DNA of 64,000 nt from DAOMFB01 sp963721385 (GTDB lineage: Bacteria; Acidobacteriota; Thermoanaerobaculia; UBA5066). A program made the position numbers and the translations under genes. Below are positions 31,796 through 39,872 of this stretch, piece by piece. The first letter of the stretch is position 1; the number at the start of each line of letters is the position of its first letter. The notes beneath the pieces are model-generated. The model searched no databases. It was not told the origin of the DNA and was given only the letters and a program-made list of their open reading frames with translations. The stretch is taken from assembly GCA_963721385.1 (NCBI GenBank), contig CAVRJB010000013.1, positions 186,001 to 250,000 of the forward strand. The letters run 5' to 3'.

Positions 31796-32691
31796 TCACG
31801 GCCAGAGCCGGTCCCGCCCTTCGTGCCAGTCGCGCGTCACGTCGAGCCAGAACGCGAGGCCGGCGTGCGGGCCGAACGGCCTGTAGTAGCGCTCGACGCG
31901 GGCGTCCTTCCCCCTCCGGCCGCGGAAGCGGATCTCCGCGACCTTCTTCCGCGACCAGGCGTCGAGGCCGAGCTTCGCGTGGCGGCCGAGAAGGCGCCCG
32001 AGCGTGTCGGCGGCGTAGGGACCGAAGCCCTTTTCCGAACGGATCTCCTTCTCGACGTCGGCATCGGGGCGCGAGGCGTCCTCCCAGCGCGCGAGGTCGA
32101 GCTTCCCCGACGCGACGCGCTCCGCGAAAGCCGCGAGGTACGGCGCGCGGTAGCCGAACTTCAGCGCCACGATCTCGCGCGCGCGGAGTCCCGCGACGAA
32201 CGCGGCGGGAGGAAACGCGCCGCCTCGGCCGAAGGCCGCGATGAGGTTCGCGACCATCAGCTTCGTCAGGCCCCACGTGCAGTTCGTCGTCGCGAGGACC
32301 TTCACCGCGTCCTCGAAGAGCGTCGGCGCCCGGAGGATCCGCCCCGCGCCCCGTTCCGCGATCCATGAGAAGCCGTCGGCCGCCCGCTCGCGGCAGACCG
32401 CGTGGAACGCGGAAAGGTCGGCCGAGAGGTCGAGGACGCGGGAGACGACGGCGACGGCGTCGGACGAAGGCGAAACGGGCCCGCCGGCAGGCCTTCACGC
32501 GGACCACGACCGCGTCCCGGCGCGCCGAGACGGAGACGATCCGGGGATCTTCACCTTCCAGGAAGACAAACGACAACTCTCCCGCTTCGTCGTTCCAGGA
32601 AAAGGGCGAGGAGGTCGTACCACCCGTGGCTCCGGACGACGAGATCCAGATCGAACCGGGGGACGGGGATCTCGAGGATTGTCGGGGCCAA
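31796..32691 (-). CDS. DNA-3-methyladenine glycosylase-like HhH-GPD protein, interrupted by two frameshifts
   Basis: Three frames join into one protein of about 297 residues. From a TTG at 32691 (GGGAG nine bases upstream) the first reads TILEIPVPRFDLDLVVRSHG then WYDL. After skipping one base near 32606 it continues SPFSWNDEAGELSFVFLEGE and DPRIVSVSARRDAVVVRVKA. After one more near 32490 it runs PAGGPVSPSSDAVAVVSRVL, then LSADLSAFHAVC, TLFEDAVKVLATTNCTW and the helix-hairpin-helix GFGPYAADTLGRLLG, ending at 31796. The family removes alkylated bases. It starts 15 bases after the PBP stop. Sequence errors are the simplest explanation for the shifts. Confidence 0.72.
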
Positions 32692-32706
32692 CGCGCGGCG
32701 CTCCCG

Positions 32707-35085
32707 TCAGTTCACGCCGGGGCCCGGGAGGAGGCCGGGCGGCGGCGCGCCGCCGCCGTGGACGGTGCAGAGGATCTTCGGCTCCGTCCCCGCGAGGAAG
32801 ACCTCGTTGAACGAGGACGGGCACTCCTCCGTCACGAGCATCCCGGTCGTCGGATCGATCGAGGCCGTGACGACGCCGTCCGCCGTCGGGAACGGCACCT
32901 CGAAGAAGTGAGACGGCACGCGGCGCGCGAAGTCCGCGAAGATCGGGAGCGCCGCCGACGAGCCCGAGAGGTTGAGCCCCCGGTTGTCGTCGAATCCCAC
33001 CCAGACCGCCACGAGGAGGCGGGGGGAGAAGCCGATGAACCACGCGTCGCGGCCGTCGTTCGTCGTTCCGGTCTTTCCCGCGAAGATCCCCTGTGCGCCG
33101 AGACGCCGCGCCGAACCCCCCGTCCCCCGGTCGACGACTCCCTGCAGGATCGAGTCGAGGACCGCGATGGCGTCCGGGTCGGCCGCGCGGACCAGGGGCT
33201 GGTCCCGCTGCTCGACCTTGCGCCCCGAGGAGCCGACGACGCCGAGGAGGGCGTTCGGGTTCACGCGGAACCCGCCGTTCGCGAACGCGGCGAAGGCGGA
33301 CGCGATCTCGAGCGGGCTCGTCTCGAAGGCGCCGAGCGCCATCGCGGGATAGGCCTTGAGGGGGGAGCTGATCCCGAGCCGCCGCGCCGTCGCGACGATG
33401 TCGGAGAGGAGGGTCTGGCCCGGCGACGTCTCCGTGACGGCGACGCGGACGGTCGGGACGTTGATCGAGTGCTCGAGCGCCTGCCGGACGGTCATCGCGC
33501 CGCGGTACTCGCCGTCGTAGTTCTTGGGCGACCAGGTCTCCTCCTCCCCGGTCCCCCAGACGAGGGCGATGGGCGTGTCCTGGAGGATCGTGGCGGGGGT
33601 GATCGGCGGGACGAGGTCGCGCCGCTGGAACGCGGAGAGATAGACGAATGGCTTGAAGAGCGACCCCGGCTGCCGCCGCGCCTGGACGACTCGGTTGAAC
33701 TGGCTGACCTGGTAGTCGCGTCCGCCGACGAGCGCGAGGATTGATCCTGTGGACGGCTCGAGCGCGATGAGCGCCGCCTGAAGCGAATTCTCCTCGTCTC
33801 TGGACCGGAGCCGCCGGTAGCGCTTCTCGAGCTCTTCGAGGCCCGACCGCACGGCGGCCTGCGCCGCGGCCTGCATGTCGGGGTCGAGCGTGGAGTAGAC
33901 GGCGAGCCCGTCCTCGCGGCTGCCCCCTGCGGCGGTCACCTGCTTCATCAGGAAGTCGACGAAGTGCGGGGCGACGATCCCGGTCGGGGGCCCCTTCGTC
34001 CGCGTGAGAGGCGCCGCGATCGCCTTTTCGCAGGCGGCGTCGTCGATCTTCTTCTGCTCCAGCATCCCCTTCAGGACGACCGCGCGCCGCTCCTTCGCCC
34101 GCTCCGGGTTCCGGAACGGCGAATAGCGGCCTGGTGACGAGATCAGCCCGGCGAGGAGCGCGGCTTCGGGGAGGCCGAGCTGAGAGACCGACTTCCCGAA
34201 GTAGTAATGCGACGCCTCCTCGACCCCGGTGACCGAGACCGAGCCCCTCTGGCCGAGGTAGATTTCGTTGAGGTACGCCTCGAGGATCTCCCTCTTCGAA
34301 TAACGCGCCTCGACGATCATGGCCATGAGCGCCTCGACCGCCTTCCGTTTCAGCGTCCGCTCCGGCGTGAGGAACATGTTCTTCACGAGCTGCTGCGTCA
34401 GCGTCGAGCCCCCCTGCATCCCCGAGCGGCGGAAGACGTTGTGGAGAACCGCCCCGAAAAGCCGCTTCAGCGAGATGCCGGAGTGCGTGTAGAACGACCG
34501 ATCCTCGGTCGTCAGGATCGCGTCCAGAACGACGGGAGGCACCTGGTCGAGGGTGACGAGCGTCCGGTCCTCCATCTTCTCGTCGTAGACCGACCCGACG
34601 ACCTCCGGCTCGAAGACGGCGAACGGGAGCGGCGAGCCGTCGTCGAGCCTCTTGATGGAGGCGACGCGGCGTCCCGAGAACTCGATGACGGCCGGCGTAC
34701 CGGGGAACTTCCCCTGCCCGGTGTCGCGGCTCCGGGTGCCGACCAGGATCCTCCCCTTCGCGACGTGAAGCTCGCCCTCCTTGACCTCGGTGCCGCCCGA
34801 CTCCGTGTAGCGGAGGCGGCCGAGCCGGCGGAGGACGTCGTCCGAGGAGAGGGCGTCGCCCGGCCGGAGAACCCAGACGTCCGAGTAGATCCGTGTCGGG
34901 AGCGACCAGCGGCGGCCGTCCATCGTCTTTGTGACGATCCGGTTGAAGTAATAGACGACCACGGTCCCCGAGACCAGGAAGAGGAGCAGCGTCGCCCCGG
35001 CGAAAAAGAGGAGCGGGTGCCTGTGGCGGCCGAGGAAGCCGGCCACCCCGCGAAGAGCGCCGCGCGCCCTCTCGATGAGCTTCAC
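32707..35085 (-). CDS. Bifunctional penicillin-binding protein 1 (PBP1B-like)
   Basis: 792 residues. One N-terminal membrane helix (PLLFFAGATLLLFLVSGTVVV) is followed by a UB2H-like segment (LPTRIYSDVWVLRPGD...LGRLRYTE). The GT51 glycosyltransferase has TTEDRSFYTHSGIS (catalytic Glu) and QGGSTLTQQLVKN. The transpeptidase has SLFK (active Ser), SIN and KTGTT. It polymerises and cross-links peptidoglycan on the periplasmic face. The C-terminus is Gly/Pro-rich. The UB2H segment suggests it is activated by an outer-membrane lipoprotein as E. coli PBP1B is, though no LpoB is seen nearby. Confidence 0.95.
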   Translation of the reverse strand: MKLIERARGALRGVAGFLGRHRHPLLFFAGATLLLFLVSGTVVVYYFNRIVTKTMDGRRWSLPTRIYSDVWVLRPGDALSSDDVLRRLGRLRYTESGGTEVKEGELHVAKGRILVGTRSRDTGQGKFPGTPAVIEFSGRRVASIKRLDDGSPLPFAVFEPEVVGSVYDEKMEDRTLVTLDQVPPVVLDAILTTEDRSFYTHSGISLKRLFGAVLHNVFRRSGMQGGSTLTQQLVKNMFLTPERTLKRKAVEALMAMIVEARYSKREILEAYLNEIYLGQRGSVSVTGVEEASHYYFGKSVSQLGLPEAALLAGLISSPGRYSPFRNPERAKERRAVVLKGMLEQKKIDDAACEKAIAAPLTRTKGPPTGIVAPHFVDFLMKQVTAAGGSREDGLAVYSTLDPDMQAAAQAAVRSGLEELEKRYRRLRSRDEENSLQAALIALEPSTGSILALVGGRDYQVSQFNRVVQARRQPGSLFKPFVYLSAFQRRDLVPPITPATILQDTPIALVWGTGEEETWSPKNYDGEYRGAMTVRQALEHSINVPTVRVAVTETSPGQTLLSDIVATARRLGISSPLKAYPAMALGAFETSPLEIASAFAAFANGGFRVNPNALLGVVGSSGRKVEQRDQPLVRAADPDAIAVLDSILQGVVDRGTGGSARRLGAQGIFAGKTGTTNDGRDAWFIGFSPRLLVAVWVGFDDNRGLNLSGSSAALPIFADFARRVPSHFFEVPFPTADGVVTASIDPTTGMLVTEECPSSFNEVFLAGTEPKILCTVHGGGAPPPGLLPGPGVN

Positions 35086-35105
35086 GCCCGGAGTCTAGCG
35101 GTGCC

Positions 35106-35171
35106 TCATTCGGCGGCGGCGGGCAGGGCGAGGGCGCCGGCGAGGAGGCAGGCGGCCCGGCTCTTCCTCAC
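35106..35171 (-). CDS. Orphan signal-peptide-like micro-ORF, possible gene remnant
   Basis: A GTG at 35171 overlaps the S9 peptidase stop (GTGA) and encodes 21 residues, MRKSRAACLLAGALALPAAA plus E, then a stop. This is a textbook signal peptide with nothing after it. It could be the remnant of a deleted exported protein, or chance. The following 80 bases before the PBP gene hold nothing else I can support. Confidence 0.25.
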   Translation of the reverse strand: MRKSRAACLLAGALALPAAAE

Positions 35172-37111
35172 TTGACGAGGTGATCCTCGAGGAACTTCAG
35201 CGTGGCGAAGTACAGGAAGTCCACGTTCCGCTTCTTCGAGAAGCCGTGTCCTTCGTCCTTCGCCATCAGGAACCAGACGGCCCCGCCGTTCGCGCGGATC
35301 GCCTTCACCATCTGTTCGGCCTCCGTCCAGGGGACCCGCGGGTCGTTCCTCCCCTGCACGACGAACATCGGCTTCGTGATCTTCGAGGCGTTCGTGAGGG
35401 GCGAGATCCTCTGCAGGAACTCCCGCATCTTCGGATCCCGCTCGTCGCCGTACTCGACGCGCCGGAGGTCGCGGCGGTACGCCTCCGTCGACTCGAGGAA
35501 CGTCACGAAGTTCGAGATGCCGACGATCTCGCTCGCGCAGCGGAGCCGGTCGTTGTAGTGCGTCATCGCGGCGAGCGTCATGTAGCCGCCGTACGAGCCC
35601 CCCATCACCATGACGCGGGTCTTGTCGAGCCCCGGCTGGGCGGCGATCCAGTCGAGGAGGGCGCCGATGTCCTTCACGGAGTCTTCGCGGAGGACCCCGT
35701 TGTCGAGCTTGACGAAGGACTTCCCGTAGCCCGTCGAGCCTCGGACGTTCGGGTAGACGACGGCGATCCCCAGCTCGTTCAGGAAGAAGTTGTTCCGCCC
35801 GAGGAAGCCCGGCTGGTACTGCCCTTCGGGCCCGCCGTGGATGTTGATGACGACGGGACGCGGGCCGGCGAAGGAGACGGGGGGACGGTAGAGGAAGCCT
35901 GTGATCGTCCTTCCGTCGAAGCTCTTCCAGGAGATCGCCTCGGGCTCGACGAACGCCGACGCATCGAGTCCGCCGGTCTCGCTCTCGGTCCAGCGTTCCA
36001 GCTTCCCCGTCGCGGTGTCGATGGCGTAGGCGTCGGCCGGGGATTTCGCGGACGTGAAGGTGAATCCGATCCGGCGCCCATCCGGGGACCACCGGACGCC
36101 GCCGATCGTCCCGTACGGCAGCTTCGGGAGCGGGATCTCTTTCCGCGTCGCGAGGTCGAGCGCGTGAAGCGTCTCGGCCCCGGCCTCGTTGAGGGTCCAG
36201 GCGATCTTCGTTCCGTCGTCGGAGAGCCAGAGGGCCTCGACGTCCCAGGAGAGACCGGGGGTCAGGACGTCGAGCTTCCGGGTCGCGACCTCGAGCGCCA
36301 CGAGCCGGCGGTACTCCGAGCCCTGATCGGTCGTTGCGAAGACGCTCTTCCCGTCGGCCGAGAAGTAGGCCGATCCCCACGCGACCTGTTCCTTCGTCTC
36401 GGGCGAGAGGAGCGTCTTCGCCCCGGTCGCGACATCGACGAGCCAGAGCCGGCTCTCGTTGACCGAGACGAACTCCCCGACCAGAAGCGTCTTCTCGTCC
36501 GGCGACCAGTCGAGGGCCGACCAGCGCTCGCCGGTCCCCTCCAGGAGCAGGCGGTCGGTCTTCGGGTCGGAGGGGTCCATGACCCAGATGTCGCTGTTCT
36601 TTCCGGTCCGCCGCGTCGACTGGTAGGCCATCCACGTCCCGCTCTTCGCGAAGGCGCCCGGCGTGTTGCGGGACTTGCCGTCGGTCAGAAGGGTGACCTT
36701 GCCGGTCTTGTCGTCACGGAGGTAGAGCTGGAACCACTCGCCGCCGCCGACGTCCTTCAGGAAGACGATGTCGGCGCTCTTCGGCCTGTAGAGGCCCCCG
36801 AGGACCCGCTCGCCGAAAAAGGTCAGCTGCGTCCGCGCGCCAGCCGCCATCGCGACGCGGTGGAGCTGCGGAACGTCGCCGAAGCGCGTCGTGATCAGCA
36901 TCTCGGGGCGGAGCGGATTCCATCCCTGGAACGTCGCGGAACGGAATTCCATGTAGGGGCCGACCCGCTCGGCGAGGGAGCGCGGGAGCGGCGGGATCCC
37001 GTCCGCCACGAGATTCTCGCCCGGGACGATCAGGTCCTGGGCCGGGGCCGGGAGGCCGGCGAGGAGGAGCCCGAGAGGCAGAAGGAAGGCGGGGCGCAGT
37101 CGGAACGTCAC
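35168..37111 (-). CDS. S9-family (prolyl-oligopeptidase-like) exported peptidase
   Basis: 647 residues. A signal peptide (LRPAFLLPLGLLLAGLPAPAQ) precedes a seven-bladed propeller region (DWSPDEKTLLVGEF, YFSADGKSVFATT, WSPDGRRIGFTF). An alpha/beta-hydrolase domain follows, with oxyanion segment NIHGGPEGQY, nucleophile GGSYGG, Asp in NDPRVPW and His in DEGHGF. It should cleave short peptides in the periplasm or outside the cell. The GTG at 37111 is chosen because GGAGGTGATTCC stands directly before it; that ribosome site lies over the stop of the upstream GreA-like gene, four bases away. It fits a proteolytic, amino-acid-using lifestyle. Confidence 0.93.
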   Translation of the reverse strand: MTFRLRPAFLLPLGLLLAGLPAPAQDLIVPGENLVADGIPPLPRSLAERVGPYMEFRSATFQGWNPLRPEMLITTRFGDVPQLHRVAMAAGARTQLTFFGERVLGGLYRPKSADIVFLKDVGGGEWFQLYLRDDKTGKVTLLTDGKSRNTPGAFAKSGTWMAYQSTRRTGKNSDIWVMDPSDPKTDRLLLEGTGERWSALDWSPDEKTLLVGEFVSVNESRLWLVDVATGAKTLLSPETKEQVAWGSAYFSADGKSVFATTDQGSEYRRLVALEVATRKLDVLTPGLSWDVEALWLSDDGTKIAWTLNEAGAETLHALDLATRKEIPLPKLPYGTIGGVRWSPDGRRIGFTFTSAKSPADAYAIDTATGKLERWTESETGGLDASAFVEPEAISWKSFDGRTITGFLYRPPVSFAGPRPVVINIHGGPEGQYQPGFLGRNNFFLNELGIAVVYPNVRGSTGYGKSFVKLDNGVLREDSVKDIGALLDWIAAQPGLDKTRVMVMGGSYGGYMTLAAMTHYNDRLRCASEIVGISNFVTFLESTEAYRRDLRRVEYGDERDPKMREFLQRISPLTNASKITKPMFVVQGRNDPRVPWTEAEQMVKAIRANGGAVWFLMAKDEGHGFSKKRNVDFLYFATLKFLEDHLVK

Positions 37112-37115
37112 GGAA

Positions 37116-39209
37116 TCACCTCCAGCGGTCAATGGTCTCGACGACGGCGCTCTCCCCGAGCAGCGTCAAGGTCTCTCCGGGCGTCTTGCCGAGCAGTGAC
37201 TGCCCCGCGTCGGAAAGATACGAGTAGATCCCCTCCTCGGGCTTCGAGTCCCAGGGGCCGAGAAGCATCAACGTCCGGGTCCCCGAAGCGAGGCGGAGCG
37301 TGACACGGGTTCCCGGGCGGACCTCGGTCACGTCGACGGTCGCGGCGTTCAGCGGACGGGCGCGGGACAGCTCCTCCTGGATCTTGCCGGCCCGTGCCGA
37401 AAGGAGCTGCTGCTTGTCGCGCCGGGCTTTGTACTCGAAGTTCTCGGTGAGGTCGCCTTCCGCGGCGGCGAGAGCGATCCCCTTCGTGTTCTCGGGGATC
37501 TCGACCTTCAGGATGTGGTCCAGCTCGCGCCGCTTCGCCTCGATGGCCTCGGCCGTGACGAAGAAGGTGTCCTCGGCCGACTTCCGGAGGTCCGGAAAGC
37601 GCATTTCGGCGGCGGCCACGAGTCCGTCCCGCCGGATCTTCTCGAGCAGGTTGTGCCGCGCGAGCGACTCCAGGAACGCCCGCGCGTCCTCGAGCGTTGC
37701 CTGCTTCACGAGCCAGGCGGCGGCGAGGCCCGTCCGGTCGAACATCTCCCGCACCTTCGACTTCAGCGTTCCGAGCTCGTCCCACGCGATGGCGTCGAGG
37801 AGGCGTCCCATCACCTGCGGGGTCAGGCGCGAACGGAACGCTTCGTCCTGCGCCGCCTTCTGGGCGAACCAGACGAACGCGCGCGGGCCCGTGCGCGGGG
37901 AAGAGAGGATCTTCGCCAGCACCTTTTCCCGCGTCTCGGGCGAGAGTTCGAGGAGCTTCCGGTCGATCCACTCGATCGTCCGGCCGTCCTCCTCCTTGAA
38001 GACCCATTCGGCCAGGATCGCCGAAGCGTCGCCGGGGCGCTGGCGGGCGACGAGCTCCAGGGCCTTTTCGCGCATCGTCCGGTCCTCGAGCCGCGGGAGA
38101 AGGGCGAGCGGCTTCTCGAGGACGCGCCTCTCGACCGTCCGGGCGACTTCGATGCCCGGCACCTTCTCGACGAGGACGGCGATCTCGAACGCCCGCGCCG
38201 GGTCCGTCTCCTCGAGCGCAGCCGCCTCGTCCGCGAGGGCCTTCGCCATCGTCGCGACGAACTCCGCGGACCGTTTCTGGTTCTTCCGGAAGACGTCCAT
38301 CCTCTCGGCGAGCGGCGATTTCGCGAACTTCGCGAGGAGCGACGAGTGGGCGGCGTCGGACGAGGCCGAGAACTCCACCGTGGCGGACTTCCCCGCTCCG
38401 TGGACGACGACGCGCGGGTCCTTTCGCGCGGCCCCCCACCAGCCGGTCCAGCTCTCGTCGGGGACGAGCCCCTTCAGCGCGTCCTTCAGCTCCTGAAGGG
38501 AGACGCTTCGCCCGAGCGAGGCCACGAGCCGCTGCACGGCGCCTGGCGGGTCCGCGAGGACCTGCGCGGCGAGTGCGGCGGGGTCGGTCATCTTTTCCCT
38601 CAGGAAGTGGTCGGCCGGGAGTGGCAGCAGACTCTTCGCCGCCACGCCGATCGGGATCGAGACCCCCTTCGCCACCTCGAAGTCGACGCGGACCGAGTCG
38701 AGCGCGAAGTTCGTCTCGACGATCTTCCCGGCCCCGCGCCCTTGCATCAGAAAGACCCGGCCGACCTCGAACGGGAGCCACTTCTCGACCCGCTCCATCC
38801 GGGCGAGACCATCGGCCGGGTCCTTCGCCTCGCGGAACCGGAAGCGTCCGAGGAGTCCGTTGAGCGACGGGGCGTCGGGATAGGCCGAGGCGATGGCGTC
38901 CTCGAAGAGCTTGTGGAAGCCGTCCTTCGCCGAGGGCGTGGCGGCGGCCCGGACGGCCTCCCTGAGGAGCGTCCAGCGAAGCGGGCCGACGCCCGGCTCG
39001 AGGGAGAGCGGGGCCAGGGCCGCTTCCGCGGCCCCCGCCATCGCCTGGAGGCGGTTCTTTTCCTTCGGGCCCGCGCGCGCGAGGGCCCGCACGGCGCCGA
39101 GCAGGTACTCGGCGTTCGCCGCGGGATCGCCCAGGGCTTCCAGGAAGGCGGCTTCGACGAGGTCGTAACGCTTTTCGGAGAGGAGGCTGTTGAGCGAGGG
39201 CAGTGTCAC
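37116..39209 (-). CDS. Giant GreA/GreB-family transcript cleavage factor with about 540-residue N-terminal extension
   Basis: 697 residues. Only the last ~155 match GreA. There is a coiled coil with the acidic tip motif EGDLTENFEYKARRDKQ (the Asp/Glu pair that chelates Mg in RNA polymerase's secondary channel), then an FKBP-like domain (VRPGTRVTLRLASGTRTLML; GQSLLGKTPGETLTL). The rest is helical with no recognisable domain, except a beta segment (GAGKIVETNFALDSVRVDFE) suggesting a small barrel. Chlamydial GreA is similarly long (about 715 aa). GTG start at 39209, nine bases after a chalcone-isomerase-like gene, so they probably share a transcript. Confidence 0.83.
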   Translation of the reverse strand: MTLPSLNSLLSEKRYDLVEAAFLEALGDPAANAEYLLGAVRALARAGPKEKNRLQAMAGAAEAALAPLSLEPGVGPLRWTLLREAVRAAATPSAKDGFHKLFEDAIASAYPDAPSLNGLLGRFRFREAKDPADGLARMERVEKWLPFEVGRVFLMQGRGAGKIVETNFALDSVRVDFEVAKGVSIPIGVAAKSLLPLPADHFLREKMTDPAALAAQVLADPPGAVQRLVASLGRSVSLQELKDALKGLVPDESWTGWWGAARKDPRVVVHGAGKSATVEFSASSDAAHSSLLAKFAKSPLAERMDVFRKNQKRSAEFVATMAKALADEAAALEETDPARAFEIAVLVEKVPGIEVARTVERRVLEKPLALLPRLEDRTMREKALELVARQRPGDASAILAEWVFKEEDGRTIEWIDRKLLELSPETREKVLAKILSSPRTGPRAFVWFAQKAAQDEAFRSRLTPQVMGRLLDAIAWDELGTLKSKVREMFDRTGLAAAWLVKQATLEDARAFLESLARHNLLEKIRRDGLVAAAEMRFPDLRKSAEDTFFVTAEAIEAKRRELDHILKVEIPENTKGIALAAAEGDLTENFEYKARRDKQQLLSARAGKIQEELSRARPLNAATVDVTEVRPGTRVTLRLASGTRTLMLLGPWDSKPEEGIYSYLSDAGQSLLGKTPGETLTLLGESAVVETIDRWR

Positions 39210-39218
39210 CTTCGGAGT

Positions 39219-39788
39219 CTAGCTTCCCAGCAGCCCCTTCTTGAGATCCTCGGACGGAGGCTTCGGCCCGAGCCAGAGAAGGAAGACCGCGTCGGCGAAT
39301 TCCTTCCCCTCCACGGTCAGCAGCTCCTTCCCGCCGTGGGAGAGCGTCGTCCCCTTCCCCGGGACGTAGGTGAAGCTCATCGTCTCGCCGTCCTTGAGGT
39401 CGGGAACGGCCGCGATCATCTTGTCGATGTTCGCCTTCTGCTTCGCCGCGAGCTCTTTCGCGTTGTTCTCGAATCCCTCCTGGAACGCGCCCGTGATCGA
39501 CGCCTTGTCGACGTTTCGGAGGTACTGCATCTTCACGATCCGCGCGGCGTCCGCGGCCAGGATCGCCGCAGCGTCCTTCGACGGCGCCTCGACGTAGAGT
39601 CCGGCCACGTAGACCTTGAAGATCGCCTTCTTCCTCAGGCCCATGCCGTTCAGCTTCAGCGTCTTGTCGCCGACCGTCGCCGTGTCGGGCATCGTGACGC
39701 CGGAGAGCTCGCGGCCGAGGGCCGGAAGCGACAGGAAGAGGGCGGCCGCGGCGAGAACGGCGCCCCCGCGAAGTCGAGTTCGGATCAT
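39219..39788 (-). CDS. Exported chalcone-isomerase-like protein
   Basis: 189 residues with a signal peptide (AVLAAAALFLSLPALG). The mature part has the pattern of the bacterial chalcone isomerase-like fold: GVTMPDTATVGDKTLKLNGM, GLRKKAIFKVYVAGLYVE, and later FADAVFLLWLGPKPPSEDLK. Bacterial members are periplasmic, probably bind hydrophobic ligands or fatty acids, and lack flavonoid chemistry. The start is supported by AAGGAGG five bases before the ATG. It heads a leftward run with the GreA-like and S9 peptidase genes. Confidence 0.85.
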   Translation of the reverse strand: MIRTRLRGGAVLAAAALFLSLPALGRELSGVTMPDTATVGDKTLKLNGMGLRKKAIFKVYVAGLYVEAPSKDAAAILAADAARIVKMQYLRNVDKASITGAFQEGFENNAKELAAKQKANIDKMIAAVPDLKDGETMSFTYVPGKGTTLSHGGKELLTVEGKEFADAVFLLWLGPKPPSEDLKKGLLGS

Positions 39789-39872
39789 CGTTGCCTCCTT
39801 GGACGAGTCGTTACCGGTGGGCGAAGGATACGTCGAAGCGGCCCCGGGCGGGGCTGCGTAGACTCCTCCCGC

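Noticed and set aside
25040..32691. Programmed +1 frameshifting in the carbamoyltransferase and DNA glycosylase genes.
   Set aside because: The sites share no slippery sequence, a similar shift occurs in glyS, and compensating shifts occur before mqnE. Sequence or assembly error is simpler.
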